Assembly (NCBI RefSeq): GCF_001988955.1
Contig: NZ_CP014263.1
Location: 4,834,501-4,898,500, forward strand
Length of the DNA: 64,000 nt
Source of the DNA: Spirosoma montaniterrae
GTDB lineage: Bacteria; Bacteroidota; Bacteroidia; Cytophagales; Spirosomataceae
Reading direction: 5' to 3'
Within the stretch, counting starts at the first letter, position 1, and each line of letters starts with the position of its first letter. Shown in pieces: positions 26,595-35,878 of this stretch. Both the position numbers and the translations under genes were made by a program. The notes beneath the pieces were generated by a model. That model did not search any database, had not been told where the DNA came from, and worked only from the letters and a program-made list of their open reading frames with translations.

Positions 26595-27896
26595 TTAACG
26601 AATCAGCCTGAACACTGGGTAGCTGACAGCGATGAATACAACGGCATAAACACTACTCGAAAAATCGCCGATGACCACGCCCGCCAGAAACGCCAGCGAC
26701 ACAATCAGTAGTGTCCAGGTCGAGAACGGATAACCCCACGCCCGCACAGGCCGGGGCAGATCGGGTTCGGTCTGGCGTAACCGGATTAGGGCCGCAAACG
26801 CCGACGCATAGCCCAGCACAAAAAAGAACGTGGCAATGTCCGACAATTTGCTGTAGGTATTACTGGCAATCATAGCGATAGACGTCAGTGCCGTGATCAG
26901 TACGGCGTAGATGGGCGTTCCGCCATTATTCACGAATCCGGCAAAGCGGAAAAACAGGCCGTCGCGGCTCATGGCGAAAATCACGCGTGGGTTGAACATC
27001 AACTGCGCGTTGATGATGCCCAGAATAGAAATCATCAACAGAAACGTGACCACCTGCGCACTGCCCGGCCCGAACAGCAGTTGTACGGCATCGGCAGCGG
27101 GCAGCTTCGAGTTCGCCAGTACGTCCATCGGCAGTACGTAGAGCAGAGCCAGATTCACCAGAATATAAATGGCGATAATCAGCAGCACCCCGCTCATCAT
27201 CGACCGGGGCAGGTTGCGGCTGGGGTTGGTATCTTCTTCGGTAAAATAGGCCGCTGTGTGCCAGCCGTCGTAGGTGTAGAACACGGATTGCAGGGCGGCC
27301 AGCACACCAAGCCAAACGCCACCCTCGGCCAGCGGTCGCACCGATTCGGTTGTAATGGCTGCGGGTTGTTCGGGCGTGATCACGAAGCAGACAACCACAA
27401 AAATTAACAGGCCAACGGCTTTCAGCACACTCATCGCTTCCTGCGCTTTGCTGATAACTTCCACGCCGATGGCATGAAATGCCACAAACGCCAGCAGCAC
27501 GCCAATGGCGATTAGCTTCTGATAGGGCAGCGTGGCAGGCAGCAGCAATCCCACGTACTCGCTCATGACAGCCGCGCCGAACGCCATGGCCGACACACTG
27601 CCAAGCCACATGCTGATGCCGATAACAAAGCCGACGTATGGCCCAAACGCCCGGCGAGCATACACGTACCACGCTCCGGCCTTGGGCAGCATGGTGCCAA
27701 GCTCCATAACCGATAAAGCCCCGACAAGCGCGTACAGCCCTACAATGAGCCAGACCGCAATGATAATGGTTGGATTGCCAATGTCCTGAGCAATGGGGCC
27801 GGGTTTTCGCAGAATGCCTGTACCGATGGTGCCGCCGATGGTCACGGCCACGCCAAAGCCGACGCCCAATAGTTGTTTGAGTTGATTTTTCGCCAT
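26595..27896 (-). CDS. APC family amino acid permease
   Basis: A permease of about 433 residues with 12 predicted membrane helices, starting MAKNQLKQLLGVGFGVAVTI. Helix 1 carries the unwound substrate-binding motif GGTIGTGILRKPG. The segment WHTAAYFTEEDTNPSRNLPR is typical of the LAT/APA-like transporters. It moves amino acids or related amines across the inner membrane; the substrate is not predictable. It is divergent from the RidA gene, with about 80 bp between the starts. Confidence 0.9.
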   Translation of the reverse strand: MAKNQLKQLLGVGFGVAVTIGGTIGTGILRKPGPIAQDIGNPTIIIAVWLIVGLYALVGALSVMELGTMLPKAGAWYVYARRAFGPYVGFVIGISMWLGSVSAMAFGAAVMSEYVGLLLPATLPYQKLIAIGVLLAFVAFHAIGVEVISKAQEAMSVLKAVGLLIFVVVCFVITPEQPAAITTESVRPLAEGGVWLGVLAALQSVFYTYDGWHTAAYFTEEDTNPSRNLPRSMMSGVLLIIAIYILVNLALLYVLPMDVLANSKLPAADAVQLLFGPGSAQVVTFLLMISILGIINAQLMFNPRVIFAMSRDGLFFRFAGFVNNGGTPIYAVLITALTSIAMIASNTYSKLSDIATFFFVLGYASAFAALIRLRQTEPDLPRPVRAWGYPFSTWTLLIVSLAFLAGVVIGDFSSSVYAVVFIAVSYPVFRLIR

Positions 27897-27977
27897 GTTA
27901 AGCAATGATAGTGAAAACTCTCCTCATTCTCAGAAAATCGCCGTTCTGCGTATCTTGCCAGCTAAAAAACAGCGATT

Positions 27978-28442
27978 ATGACTACTCCCGACGAACGTTT
28001 TGCCGCGCTGAACCTCCAGTTGCCACCCGCACCCGCGCCCAAAGGCGTTTACAAACCCAGTCTGATTGTGGGCAACTTTATTTATGTATCAGGCCACGGC
28101 CCCTATCTGCCCGACAATAGCCTGATGACAGGCCGGGTGGGTTCGGAAGTCGATATGGAGTTTGGCATACAGGCCGCTCAGCAGACCGGATTAGCCATTC
28201 TGTCGACATTGACAGCCGCGCTTGGTAGCCTGAACCGCGTAAAGCGCGTCGTAAAAGTGCTTGGCATGGTTAATTGCGTGGCCGATTTCGAGGAGCACCC
28301 CAAAATTATCAACGGATGCAGCGAATTGTTTGCCCGGATTTGGGGCGAAGAAAACGGTGTTGGCGTTCGTAGTGCCGTTGGCATGGGATCGTTGCCGAGC
28401 AATATCTCCGTCGAGATTGAAGCGATGTTTGAACTGGCATAA
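27978..28442 (+). CDS. RidA/YjgF/YER057c/UK114 family protein
   Basis: A 154-residue protein of the longer RidA subgroup: GVYKPSLIVGNFIYVSGHGP, VKVLGMVNCVADFEEHPKII and the end VGMGSLPSNISVEIEAMFEL. The usual active-site arginine region corresponds to GVRSAVGMGSLP. Archetypal RidA hydrolyses reactive enamine/imine intermediates, but this longer subgroup may differ. The divergent amino-acid permease may be a functional neighbour. Confidence 0.88.
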   Translation: MTTPDERFAALNLQLPPAPAPKGVYKPSLIVGNFIYVSGHGPYLPDNSLMTGRVGSEVDMEFGIQAAQQTGLAILSTLTAALGSLNRVKRVVKVLGMVNCVADFEEHPKIINGCSELFARIWGEENGVGVRSAVGMGSLPSNISVEIEAMFELA

Positions 28443-28552
28443 CGGCTTCTGCTTTTATACCTATTTTTGCGCCACTGCCGAACGCCGTGCCTACGGTGCT
28501 GGTCGGTACCTAAATAAGCAGATAAAATCGTAAGCGACTAATCGGAACGCCA

Positions 28553-30049
28553 ATGCACATCAACACAAAAAATCCGTGTAAATCGGTGCTATCCGTTTTA
28601 TCTGTGTTCCTATTCTTTACTATGACGCAGGCTCAGGACATGGCTCGTCGGCTGCACGACGCGCACGATACGTTTAAAGAAAAAACGTTTACGCACCGAC
28701 GTTTCAAACACCGCGACATTGTGCCACTGCTGAATGCCTTGAACGGGCAAGGGCCGCTAACCGTAGCACAGGCGGGCGAGTCGCTCGAAAAGCGGGCGAT
28801 TTATAAGGTACAGGCCGGAACAGGGTCAACGCCGATACTGCTCTGGAGTCAGATGCACGGCGACGAAGCTACGGCAACGATGGCCCTGTTCGACCTGTTT
28901 AACTTCCTGAAAGCGTCTGGCGATGAGTTCGATGCGTTACGACAGCGGATTCTGACCACAACCACACTGCACGTTGTGCCGATGCTCAACCCCGACGGGG
29001 CCGAACGGTTTCAGCGACGCACCGCCACCGACATCGATATGAACCGCGATGCCCTGCGGCTGCAAACGCCCGAAGGAAATCTGCTTAAGACGCTGCAACA
29101 GACGCTGAAACCGCTGGTTGGTTTTAACCTGCACGACCAAAACCCACGATACAGTGTCGGCAAAACGGGCAAACAGGCCGTACTGTCGTTTCTGGCAACG
29201 GCCTACGACGAAGACCGCAACGTGAACGACGTTCGGCAACGGTCGATGCAACTCATTGTGGGCATGAACCGCGTGTTGCAGCAGTTTGTGCCGGGGCAAG
29301 TTGCCCGCTACGACGACGAATTTGAGCCGCGTGCCTTTGGCGACAACATTCAGAAGTGGGGTACTACGTTGATTTTGATTGAGTCGGGCGGCTATAAATA
29401 TGACACGGAGAAGATGACCATCCGTCGGCTCAACTTTGTGGCGATCCTGACCGCGCTGGCGTCTATTGCTGAAGAAACGTATAAGCAGGAGCGCGTAGAA
29501 GACTATGCCGCTATTCCCGAAAATGGTCGGGCGTTGTTCGATTTGCTCATCCGCAACGCAACTATTGTGCGCGAGGGGCGCAATATTACGGTCGATATTG
29601 GCATTAACCGCTATGAAGAAAAGGCTGACTCGGTGGCGCAGAAAAAAGGGCGAATGTTTTGGTACAGGAGCAAAATCGAAGACATTGGCGACCTCTCGAC
29701 CTTTGGCGGTCTTGACGAAATTGACGCTACTGGCCTGACTCTGACGTCCGCCCGCGTTTATGCCGATACACTCGATAGTGTGAACGACCTCCGTGGGCTT
29801 GTTCCGAGCAAACTGGCTGAGCAAGGTATCACGGCCTTTAAAGTTCGCCAACTTAAAAAAGATTACTTTTCCGAAGCACCTGTACATGTGCTTTATGAAG
29901 GCAAATTACCCGCCCGCCCGCTCGAGATTGGGCAAATTCCGACGTTTCTGCTTAAGCGAGGAAATCGAATTCAGTACAATTTTGTCAATGGGTTCCCCGT
30001 TGGCGGTCAAATAAATCCAACGATGACTGTTAACGGCGTTTCCGAATAA
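28553..30049 (+). CDS. Secreted M14 family zinc carboxypeptidase
   Basis: A 498-residue protein whose signal peptide (residues 1-28, ending TMTQAQ) is partly encoded by an intergenic-type repeat. The M14 zinc site is visible: H102 and E105 in QMHGDEATATM, and a later histidine in GFNLHDQNPRY. The substrate-binding part is LNPDGAERFQRR with DMNRDALRLQ, and the catalytic glutamate is probably in LILIESGGYKYD. It probably trims peptides in the periplasm or outside. The C-terminal 150 residues are a beta-rich region with no clear family. Confidence 0.85.
   Translation: MHINTKNPCKSVLSVLSVFLFFTMTQAQDMARRLHDAHDTFKEKTFTHRRFKHRDIVPLLNALNGQGPLTVAQAGESLEKRAIYKVQAGTGSTPILLWSQMHGDEATATMALFDLFNFLKASGDEFDALRQRILTTTTLHVVPMLNPDGAERFQRRTATDIDMNRDALRLQTPEGNLLKTLQQTLKPLVGFNLHDQNPRYSVGKTGKQAVLSFLATAYDEDRNVNDVRQRSMQLIVGMNRVLQQFVPGQVARYDDEFEPRAFGDNIQKWGTTLILIESGGYKYDTEKMTIRRLNFVAILTALASIAEETYKQERVEDYAAIPENGRALFDLLIRNATIVREGRNITVDIGINRYEEKADSVAQKKGRMFWYRSKIEDIGDLSTFGGLDEIDATGLTLTSARVYADTLDSVNDLRGLVPSKLAEQGITAFKVRQLKKDYFSEAPVHVLYEGKLPARPLEIGQIPTFLLKRGNRIQYNFVNGFPVGGQINPTMTVNGVSE
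28571..28610. repeat. Half-element of the CGGATTAACACGGAT type inside a coding region
   Basis: This 40-bp stretch matches the right arm of the element at 8725-8764 at about 33 of 40 positions. It encodes residues 7-20 of the M14 peptidase, the hydrophobic core of the signal peptide. No good left arm is found upstream, though a short GGAACGC remnant is at about 28544. Confidence 0.7.
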
Positions 30050-30192
30050 ATAGTAGCTTTTTAGCGTAGGCGGCGAAGAAATCATAGGTATGAAAGACTT
30101 GCAGCCAATGACTATTTGGCTAAACGTTAATATTGTAAATTGCTGAAATACAGAAAGTTAGGACTGTATCTAAATATAATTCAAGGGTAATA

Positions 30193-30231
30193 TTGGCGTA
30201 ACGTTGGCGTAACATTGGTCAGGTAGCTTTG
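30193..30231 (+). promoter_or_regulatory. Possible promoter of the TonB receptor operon
   Basis: TAGCTTTG at 30224-30231 fits the Bacteroidota -7 box TAnnTTTG, about 40 bp upstream of the receptor start. Upstream are two direct 11-bp copies (TTGGCGTAACG at 30193 and TTGGCGTAACA at 30204) and a third TTGG at 30215, any of which could serve as the -33 TTG box or bind a regulator. Confidence 0.5.
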
Positions 30232-30271
30232 CGACGCAATTGCGACACTACGATACCATAAACAGACCAAC

Positions 30272-33139
30272 ATGAAGTCAACTATATTCTCTCTTCTATT
30301 CACGCTGCTTTCTACTGCCTTGCTGGCTCAAACCGGCACTGTTAGTGGGCTGGTAAAAGACGGTAAAACAAAAGAAGCACTCATCGGCTGTACTGTCCGT
30401 ATCGACGGTACGCAATTGGGTACAACCACCGACATCGAGGGCAAATTCACGCTGGCGAACGTACCGGCTGGCGTTCAGAAAATAGTTATCTCCTACGTTT
30501 CATACAAGGCCAAAGAGATTCCGAACGTTCGGGTCGAATCGGGCAATACAACGGCTATTGACACCGAATTAGACGAAGAAGGCAAGTCGCTTCAGGAAGT
30601 AGTAGTTCGGGCCAACCGTGCCACAAATACCGAAATCGCTGTTATCACCGAAGTGAAGCAGATGAAGCCTATCGCGGTAGGTATCTCGGCCATGCAGATT
30701 CAGAAATCGCAGGACCGGGATGCCGCAGCCGCTATTCGGCGCGTGCCCGGTGTCAGTATTATCGATAACCGGTTTGTACTGATTCGGGGGTTGGCGGCCC
30801 GCTACAATTCGGTACTTATCAACGATGTGATTACGCCCTCGACCGAAGTGGACACACGTTCTTTTTCATTCGATCTGGTTCCGAGCAATATCATCGACCG
30901 AATGATTGTGTTCAAGTCAGGTTCGGCGGATCTGCCTGGTGATTTTGCGGGTGGTATCGTTAAAATATATACGAAACGCCGTCCCGACCAGAATTTCATC
31001 GACGCTGGTTTCACACTTGGCTATCGCTCTAACACAACGTTTAGAAATGTTCAAACGCACAGCAGAGGTGGCTTGAATGCGTTGGGCCTTTGGAGTGCTG
31101 ACCAGCAACTTCCGAGCAGTTTCCCTAATCGGGCAGGTGATTTCAATACGCTGAATTCTGCACAACGGGCCGCTTATGCTCAATTATTACCCAACACATG
31201 GGCATTAAGCCCAACCTCCGTTGCGCCTGACGTTCGATTCGCGCTAAATACGGGTCGGCGATTCAATGTCGGAGATGTGCGAATTAGTAATCTGACCAGT
31301 ATAAATTACTCGCTAACCAATCAATATGCTGACATTGATTTTCGGGTTTATGATCCGGGAGCCGTTGCAAATACGGTAACTCAGCAATACAAAGATCAGA
31401 ACTTTGCCCGTAGCACCCGACTTGGTGTACTTCATAACTGGTCGGCTCGGTTTTCGCCTGCATTCAACCTTGAATGGAAAACGCTGTTCAATCAACTCAG
31501 CACAACAGAGACCGTTATCCGTGAAGGCCAGAACATCGATAACGCAAATGATGTACGCAGCTTCTCGCAACGGTTCGAAAATCGAAGTATTTTAACTACT
31601 CAACTGGCTGGGGAGCACGTTGTCAGTGAGCTTACCCGTATCAACTGGGTTGGAAGTTTTGGTTATACGGGTCGATGGGAGCCTGACTGGAAGCGGGCGC
31701 GATACATCCGGTCCATTGGTACAAATGATCCTTACACAGTAGTAACGCCTAATGACCCTACGCCTACCGAAACGGGCCGTTTCTACTCTAAATTAGGGGA
31801 ATACACGTATTCTGCCATTGCGAACGCTGAACACACGTTTGGTAATCCTACTGACCGGGAGCCAAATAAGATTCGATTTGGCGTGTATGGCGAACGTAAA
31901 AACCGGGATTTTGCCGCCCGCTTTTACGGATACCAAACGGTGGGGAATGCTTCTGAATCACTTAGACAACGTGATATCAGCACGGTTTTCGCCCGTGAGA
32001 ACGTAACCGGCCAGAATGGCACCTTCTCGCTGCTTGATGGTACGCGTGACCTCGATTCGTATCAAGGTATCAACTCGTACATTGCAGGATATGTAAGTGG
32101 TGACGTAAACTTCGGACCGAAAGCGAATTTGACGGTGGGCTTCCGGGGCGAATACAACGACCAAGAAGTGCGGGCTATCGTCCGTAACGTTGACACGCGG
32201 CTGGTATCCAACAAAATATTTAGCCCCTTACCTTCCATAAACTTTACGTATAAGTTGAGTGAGCGAACAAATCTGCGGTTTGCCTACTCATCATCAGTCA
32301 ACCGGCCTGAGTTTCGTGAATTAGCCCCTTTTCGTTATTATGATTTCAACTTGCTGGCTGATATCCAAGGAAATACGACACTTACAACGGCAACCGTTCA
32401 AAACGCAGATGCGAAATGGGAATTCTATCCAACGCCAAATGAGTTGATTTCGGTGACGGGTTTCTATAAGTATTTTAACCGTCCTATTGAATCGTTGCTG
32501 TTGCTACAGGCTAACGGATTTGCCTACACGTTTTTCAACAGCCAATCGGCACAGAATTACGGCGTAGAAATAGAAGCACGTAAAAGCTTCGAAAATTCTT
32601 CAAGTGCTTTCCTTAAGAACCTGACATTAGTTGGTAACGTGTCGCTCATCAAGAGCCGGGTTGTGGTAGGTGATGTTGTTACAGCTCCTGACCTGAGTGG
32701 GCAAATCAACGAGTATCAAGGTGTAACAGACACCGAGCGGCCACTCAGCGGGCAGTCGCCATACCTGATTAATTTGGGCCTATACTACGCGGCTCCTAAG
32801 TCGGGCTGGCAGGGGAATATTTTGTACAACGTTTTCGGGCAGCGGATTTTTACGGTTGGGAATATCCAAAACCCGACTGTTTATGAGATGCCGCGTCATG
32901 TAGTCGATATAAACGTAACGAAGCAGGTTGGCAAATCGCTTGAGTTGCGCTTAGGTATTCAGGATATTCTCAATCAGCCGGTTCGTTTCTCACAGGATTT
33001 TAACCGGGATGGGAAAATAGGTAAAGATGTTACATCGCGTACTGCCGATGCAGACCAGGACATCCGGAATTTTCGGCGGGGTAGCTACTACACAATTAGT
33101 GCCGTGTACACATTTGGTCGACGAATCATTGTACCATAG
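30272..33139 (+). CDS. TonB-dependent outer membrane receptor
   Basis: A 955-residue receptor with a signal peptide (MKSTIFSLLFTLLSTALLAQ), a carboxypeptidase-D-like regulatory domain (residues about 22-105), a plug domain (about 120-230, including IRRVPGVSIIDNRFVLIRGL and SGSADLPGDFAGGIVKIYTK) and a 22-strand barrel ending SAVYTFGRRIIVP. It imports a large or scarce ligand using TonB energy. It is 38 bp upstream of the TIG-domain lipoprotein, its likely surface partner; no SusD homologue is present. By eye the pair uses more A+T-rich codons than its neighbours. Confidence 0.93.
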   Translation: MKSTIFSLLFTLLSTALLAQTGTVSGLVKDGKTKEALIGCTVRIDGTQLGTTTDIEGKFTLANVPAGVQKIVISYVSYKAKEIPNVRVESGNTTAIDTELDEEGKSLQEVVVRANRATNTEIAVITEVKQMKPIAVGISAMQIQKSQDRDAAAAIRRVPGVSIIDNRFVLIRGLAARYNSVLINDVITPSTEVDTRSFSFDLVPSNIIDRMIVFKSGSADLPGDFAGGIVKIYTKRRPDQNFIDAGFTLGYRSNTTFRNVQTHSRGGLNALGLWSADQQLPSSFPNRAGDFNTLNSAQRAAYAQLLPNTWALSPTSVAPDVRFALNTGRRFNVGDVRISNLTSINYSLTNQYADIDFRVYDPGAVANTVTQQYKDQNFARSTRLGVLHNWSARFSPAFNLEWKTLFNQLSTTETVIREGQNIDNANDVRSFSQRFENRSILTTQLAGEHVVSELTRINWVGSFGYTGRWEPDWKRARYIRSIGTNDPYTVVTPNDPTPTETGRFYSKLGEYTYSAIANAEHTFGNPTDREPNKIRFGVYGERKNRDFAARFYGYQTVGNASESLRQRDISTVFARENVTGQNGTFSLLDGTRDLDSYQGINSYIAGYVSGDVNFGPKANLTVGFRGEYNDQEVRAIVRNVDTRLVSNKIFSPLPSINFTYKLSERTNLRFAYSSSVNRPEFRELAPFRYYDFNLLADIQGNTTLTTATVQNADAKWEFYPTPNELISVTGFYKYFNRPIESLLLLQANGFAYTFFNSQSAQNYGVEIEARKSFENSSSAFLKNLTLVGNVSLIKSRVVVGDVVTAPDLSGQINEYQGVTDTERPLSGQSPYLINLGLYYAAPKSGWQGNILYNVFGQRIFTVGNIQNPTVYEMPRHVVDINVTKQVGKSLELRLGIQDILNQPVRFSQDFNRDGKIGKDVTSRTADADQDIRNFRRGSYYTISAVYTFGRRIIVP

Positions 33140-33177
33140 ACACCAACAAACGAACAAATAAACAAACCCAATCTCTT

Positions 33178-34851
33178 ATGCAACGTTTCAAACAGTGGCA
33201 GTACGCGCTGCTTCTCTTACTTGGCTTGACGGTCGTTTTCGCAGCCTGTAATAATGATGACCAGCCAGCACCGGTACTGAGTATCACAGGAATCAATCCA
33301 ACTTCAGCACCCATTAACAGTACTGTCACAATCACCGGTACTGAGTTCAATGCAACGCCAGCCAGCAACACGGTAACATTTGGTGGCAATGCGATAGCTA
33401 CGGTTGTTAGTGCGTCGCCGACTCAACTCGTTGTAGTTGTGCCAGCCAATGCGCAAAACGGAACCATCTCAGTAACGACAGGCGGGCAAACCGCAACCAG
33501 CACTCAACAGTTTCAACTAAGTGCTCGTCCTACTGTAACCGTGGCAGGAAACATAACTGCAAACACGACCTGGACGGCAGGAAACATTTATGTGCTTCAG
33601 GGCTTTGTTAATGTTGATAACGGCGCGACGCTGACTATTGAGCCGGGTACAATTGTTAAAGGTGGAGGTAGAGAGACAGACCCATCTGGTAACCAGCGTG
33701 GGGCAACCTTGTTGATTCGTCCAGGTGCCAAGATTAACGCTGCCGGCACTGCTACTAATCCGATCATTTTTACGTCGGGTAGACCGGCTGGGCAACGTGC
33801 ACGGGGTGATTGGGGTGGTATCTTCCTGATTGGTAAGGCACCAATCAATCAGCCCGGCGGTACACTTCTTGAAGGCGGTGTTGGCGGAACAACGGGTACA
33901 TTCAATGAACCTGCCGATAATTCAGGTGTTTTACAGTACGTTCGGATCGAATTTAGCGGAATTGCCCTCCTTGCTAACAGCGAAAGTAATGGTCTGACTA
34001 TGTATGGTGTTGGTTCGGGTACAACCATTGATCACGTGCAGGTTTCTTACGGTGGCGACGATGCATTTGAGTGGTTCGGTGGTACTGTAAACATGAAATA
34101 CCTGATTGCTTTCCGGGGCTTTGATGATGATTGGGATGTTGATTTTGGCTATACTGGCAAAGTACAGTATGGCGTTGCCCTTCGTGATCCGAATGTTGCA
34201 GACGTATCGGGTTCTAACGGGTTTGAATCTGATAATTTTAACCCTGGAGCACCAGCAACAGGGCCGAACGCTGGTCTGCCTTTAACCTCGGCTGTATTTG
34301 CGAACATGAGTAATTTCGCATTTAGTGGTGCGCCTTCAAGTGCGCCAACACCGGGCGGTAGCGGTCCATATCAGTCTGGTATGCACCTGCGTCGGAACAC
34401 AGCTATTAGCATTTTTAACTCGGTGCTATGTGGATATCCTGAAGGGCTACGTTTAGATGCTCAGCCAAACACGACCAACACACTGGAAAACGCAACAAGC
34501 GGAGCATTGCAGTTGCGAGGTATTGTCGTGGCCAACACAAATACGCCTGTACGTGGTGCACAGTCAATCACTAATGATCAGGCAACCGGCTTCTTCAATA
34601 CGGCAGCGTTCAGCAATCGTATCATTGCTACAGCCGATATTGCTACCCTGTTGCTCAATCCTCAGAATTTCAACTTGGCTGCTCCGAATTTCCTACCTCA
34701 AGCTGGCTCACCACTGTTGACTGGTGCCATTTGGGATGGCAAAGGTACCGACGCATTTTTCACAAAAGAACCGTTCCGGGGTGCATTCGGTACTACAGAC
34801 TGGACCCGTGGTTGGGCTAACTGGGACCCACAGAACGCTCCTTACAACTAA
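33178..34851 (+). CDS. TIG-domain lipoprotein paired with the TonB receptor
   Basis: A 557-residue protein with a lipoprotein signal (lipobox VFAAC, Cys24) followed by acidic residues (NNDDQP), which in Bacteroidota often marks surface export. Residues about 33-115 form an IPT/TIG Ig-like domain (SITGINPTSAPINSTVTITG). The rest is a beta-helix-like region rich in Gly, Asn and Asp (TLTIEPGTIVKGGG, GDWGGIFLIGKAPIN, YGGDDAFEWFGG, FRGFDDDWDVDFGY). Such proteins are often mislabelled 'multidrug transporter'. It probably works with the receptor in ligand capture; the ligand is unknown. Confidence 0.8.
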   Translation: MQRFKQWQYALLLLLGLTVVFAACNNDDQPAPVLSITGINPTSAPINSTVTITGTEFNATPASNTVTFGGNAIATVVSASPTQLVVVVPANAQNGTISVTTGGQTATSTQQFQLSARPTVTVAGNITANTTWTAGNIYVLQGFVNVDNGATLTIEPGTIVKGGGRETDPSGNQRGATLLIRPGAKINAAGTATNPIIFTSGRPAGQRARGDWGGIFLIGKAPINQPGGTLLEGGVGGTTGTFNEPADNSGVLQYVRIEFSGIALLANSESNGLTMYGVGSGTTIDHVQVSYGGDDAFEWFGGTVNMKYLIAFRGFDDDWDVDFGYTGKVQYGVALRDPNVADVSGSNGFESDNFNPGAPATGPNAGLPLTSAVFANMSNFAFSGAPSSAPTPGGSGPYQSGMHLRRNTAISIFNSVLCGYPEGLRLDAQPNTTNTLENATSGALQLRGIVVANTNTPVRGAQSITNDQATGFFNTAAFSNRIIATADIATLLLNPQNFNLAAPNFLPQAGSPLLTGAIWDGKGTDAFFTKEPFRGAFGTTDWTRGWANWDPQNAPYN

Positions 34852-34896
34852 TTCAAGACAGTACAATTCAATTTCATATTGGTGTCGCACGAAAGG

Positions 34897-34921
34897 GCCG
34901 GAGCTTTGCTCCGGCTTTTTT
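34897..34921 (+). terminator. Rho-independent terminator of the receptor operon
   Basis: A perfect 8-bp GC-rich stem (GCCGGAGC and its complement) with a TTT loop, followed by six T residues. It lies 45 bp after the stop codon of the TIG-domain lipoprotein. Confidence 0.88.
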
Positions 34922-34930
34922 CTTGTCTCA

Positions 34931-35026
34931 AACTGTGATTTATGGGATTACGCTGAATGGCTATGATTTTTACGCTCCTGCTAATGATAATCATAGTCGG
35001 TCAGTATAATCCCATAAATCACAGTT
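34931..35026. repeat. Inverted-repeat element, AACTGTGATTTATGGG type
   Basis: The outer 20 bp of the arms match perfectly (34931-34950 and 35007-35026), and the stem continues imperfectly inward with CTATGATT units. The SDR gene on the minus strand ends inside the right arm: its TGA stop (35019-35021) is part of the repeat. Confidence 0.82.
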
Positions 35027-35819
35027 CAGACATTCTCTTCAATCCTTTCTTCCTGAGCCTCTCCGTCAGCCGGAAGCCGATCTCCGGGAACAGGTTGCCG
35101 AACTTTCCTAACCAGCCCCGGCTGTTGGGGATCAGGATTTCGACGCGCTTCCGGTCGAGTGCCTCGCGCAGTATGGTTCGCGAAACGTCGTCGACCGTCA
35201 GCGTCCGGTTGCCGGAGAACGTAAGGGCGGCTTCGGGATAATCGAGCTGAAGCGTGAGCATGTTGGTGTCGACCAGATCGGGGCACACCACCGACACGGC
35301 CACGCTTTGCGCACGAAGTTCGCCCGCTGCCGCCAGTGAGAACGCCCGCACGGCAAACTTCGTGGCCGAGTAAATACCCAGCCCCTGAATAGGCGCAATG
35401 CCCGCTAATGAGGCTATGTTGATGATGTGCCCCGCTCCCTGCTTCTTCATAACTTCGGCCAGATAACGTGTGCCCAGCATCACACCTTTGAGGTTTATGT
35501 CGACCATAAAATCAATGTCTTCGGGTCTAATGTCAGCCGCGTAGCCGGGACGAATTACGCCCGCTATGTTCATACCCACGTCGATACGGCCCCAGCGGGC
35601 AAGTGTGTCGCTGATTGCCCGCTGCCAGTCGGCTGGGGAGCGAACATCCAAGGGCAATAACAGCAAACGGTCGGTGGGCCACTTGTGGCTGATGGCTACC
35701 TGATGGAGTTGGCTAACAGCAACATCGGTAGCCGTAACGGCGTATCCCTGCTGTAGTAAGACACCTGTGATGTGGCGGCCAATGCCATTAGCGCAGCCGG
35801 TCAGTATGGCAATTTTCAT
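35019..35819 (-). CDS. SDR family oxidoreductase
   Basis: A protein of about 266 residues starting MKIAILTGCANGIGRHITGV; 35 open residues upstream are unlikely to be coding, and using them would run into the divergent SGNH gene. It has the Rossmann TGxxxGIG motif, an NIAG motif in place of NNAG, and the catalytic YSATK. It oxidises or reduces an alcohol/ketone with NAD(P). Its stop codon lies in an inverted-repeat arm. It is divergent from the SGNH hydrolase/monooxygenase pair, with 59 bp between starts. Confidence 0.9.
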   Translation of the reverse strand: MKIAILTGCANGIGRHITGVLLQQGYAVTATDVAVSQLHQVAISHKWPTDRLLLLPLDVRSPADWQRAISDTLARWGRIDVGMNIAGVIRPGYAADIRPEDIDFMVDINLKGVMLGTRYLAEVMKKQGAGHIINIASLAGIAPIQGLGIYSATKFAVRAFSLAAAGELRAQSVAVSVVCPDLVDTNMLTLQLDYPEAALTFSGNRTLTVDDVSRTILREALDRKRVEILIPNSRGWLGKFGNLFPEIGFRLTERLRKKGLKRMSEL

Positions 35820-35878
35820 GGAATCGACGTACATTCGTGGCTGAAAATAACCTAACTTTTTAACAAGATTGTGCAAGC

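Noticed and set aside
28937..29887. A 316-codon frame antisense to the M14 peptidase
   Set aside because: It lies wholly opposite a gene with clear zinc and substrate motifs, and its own translation shows no domain; long shadow frames are common at this base composition.
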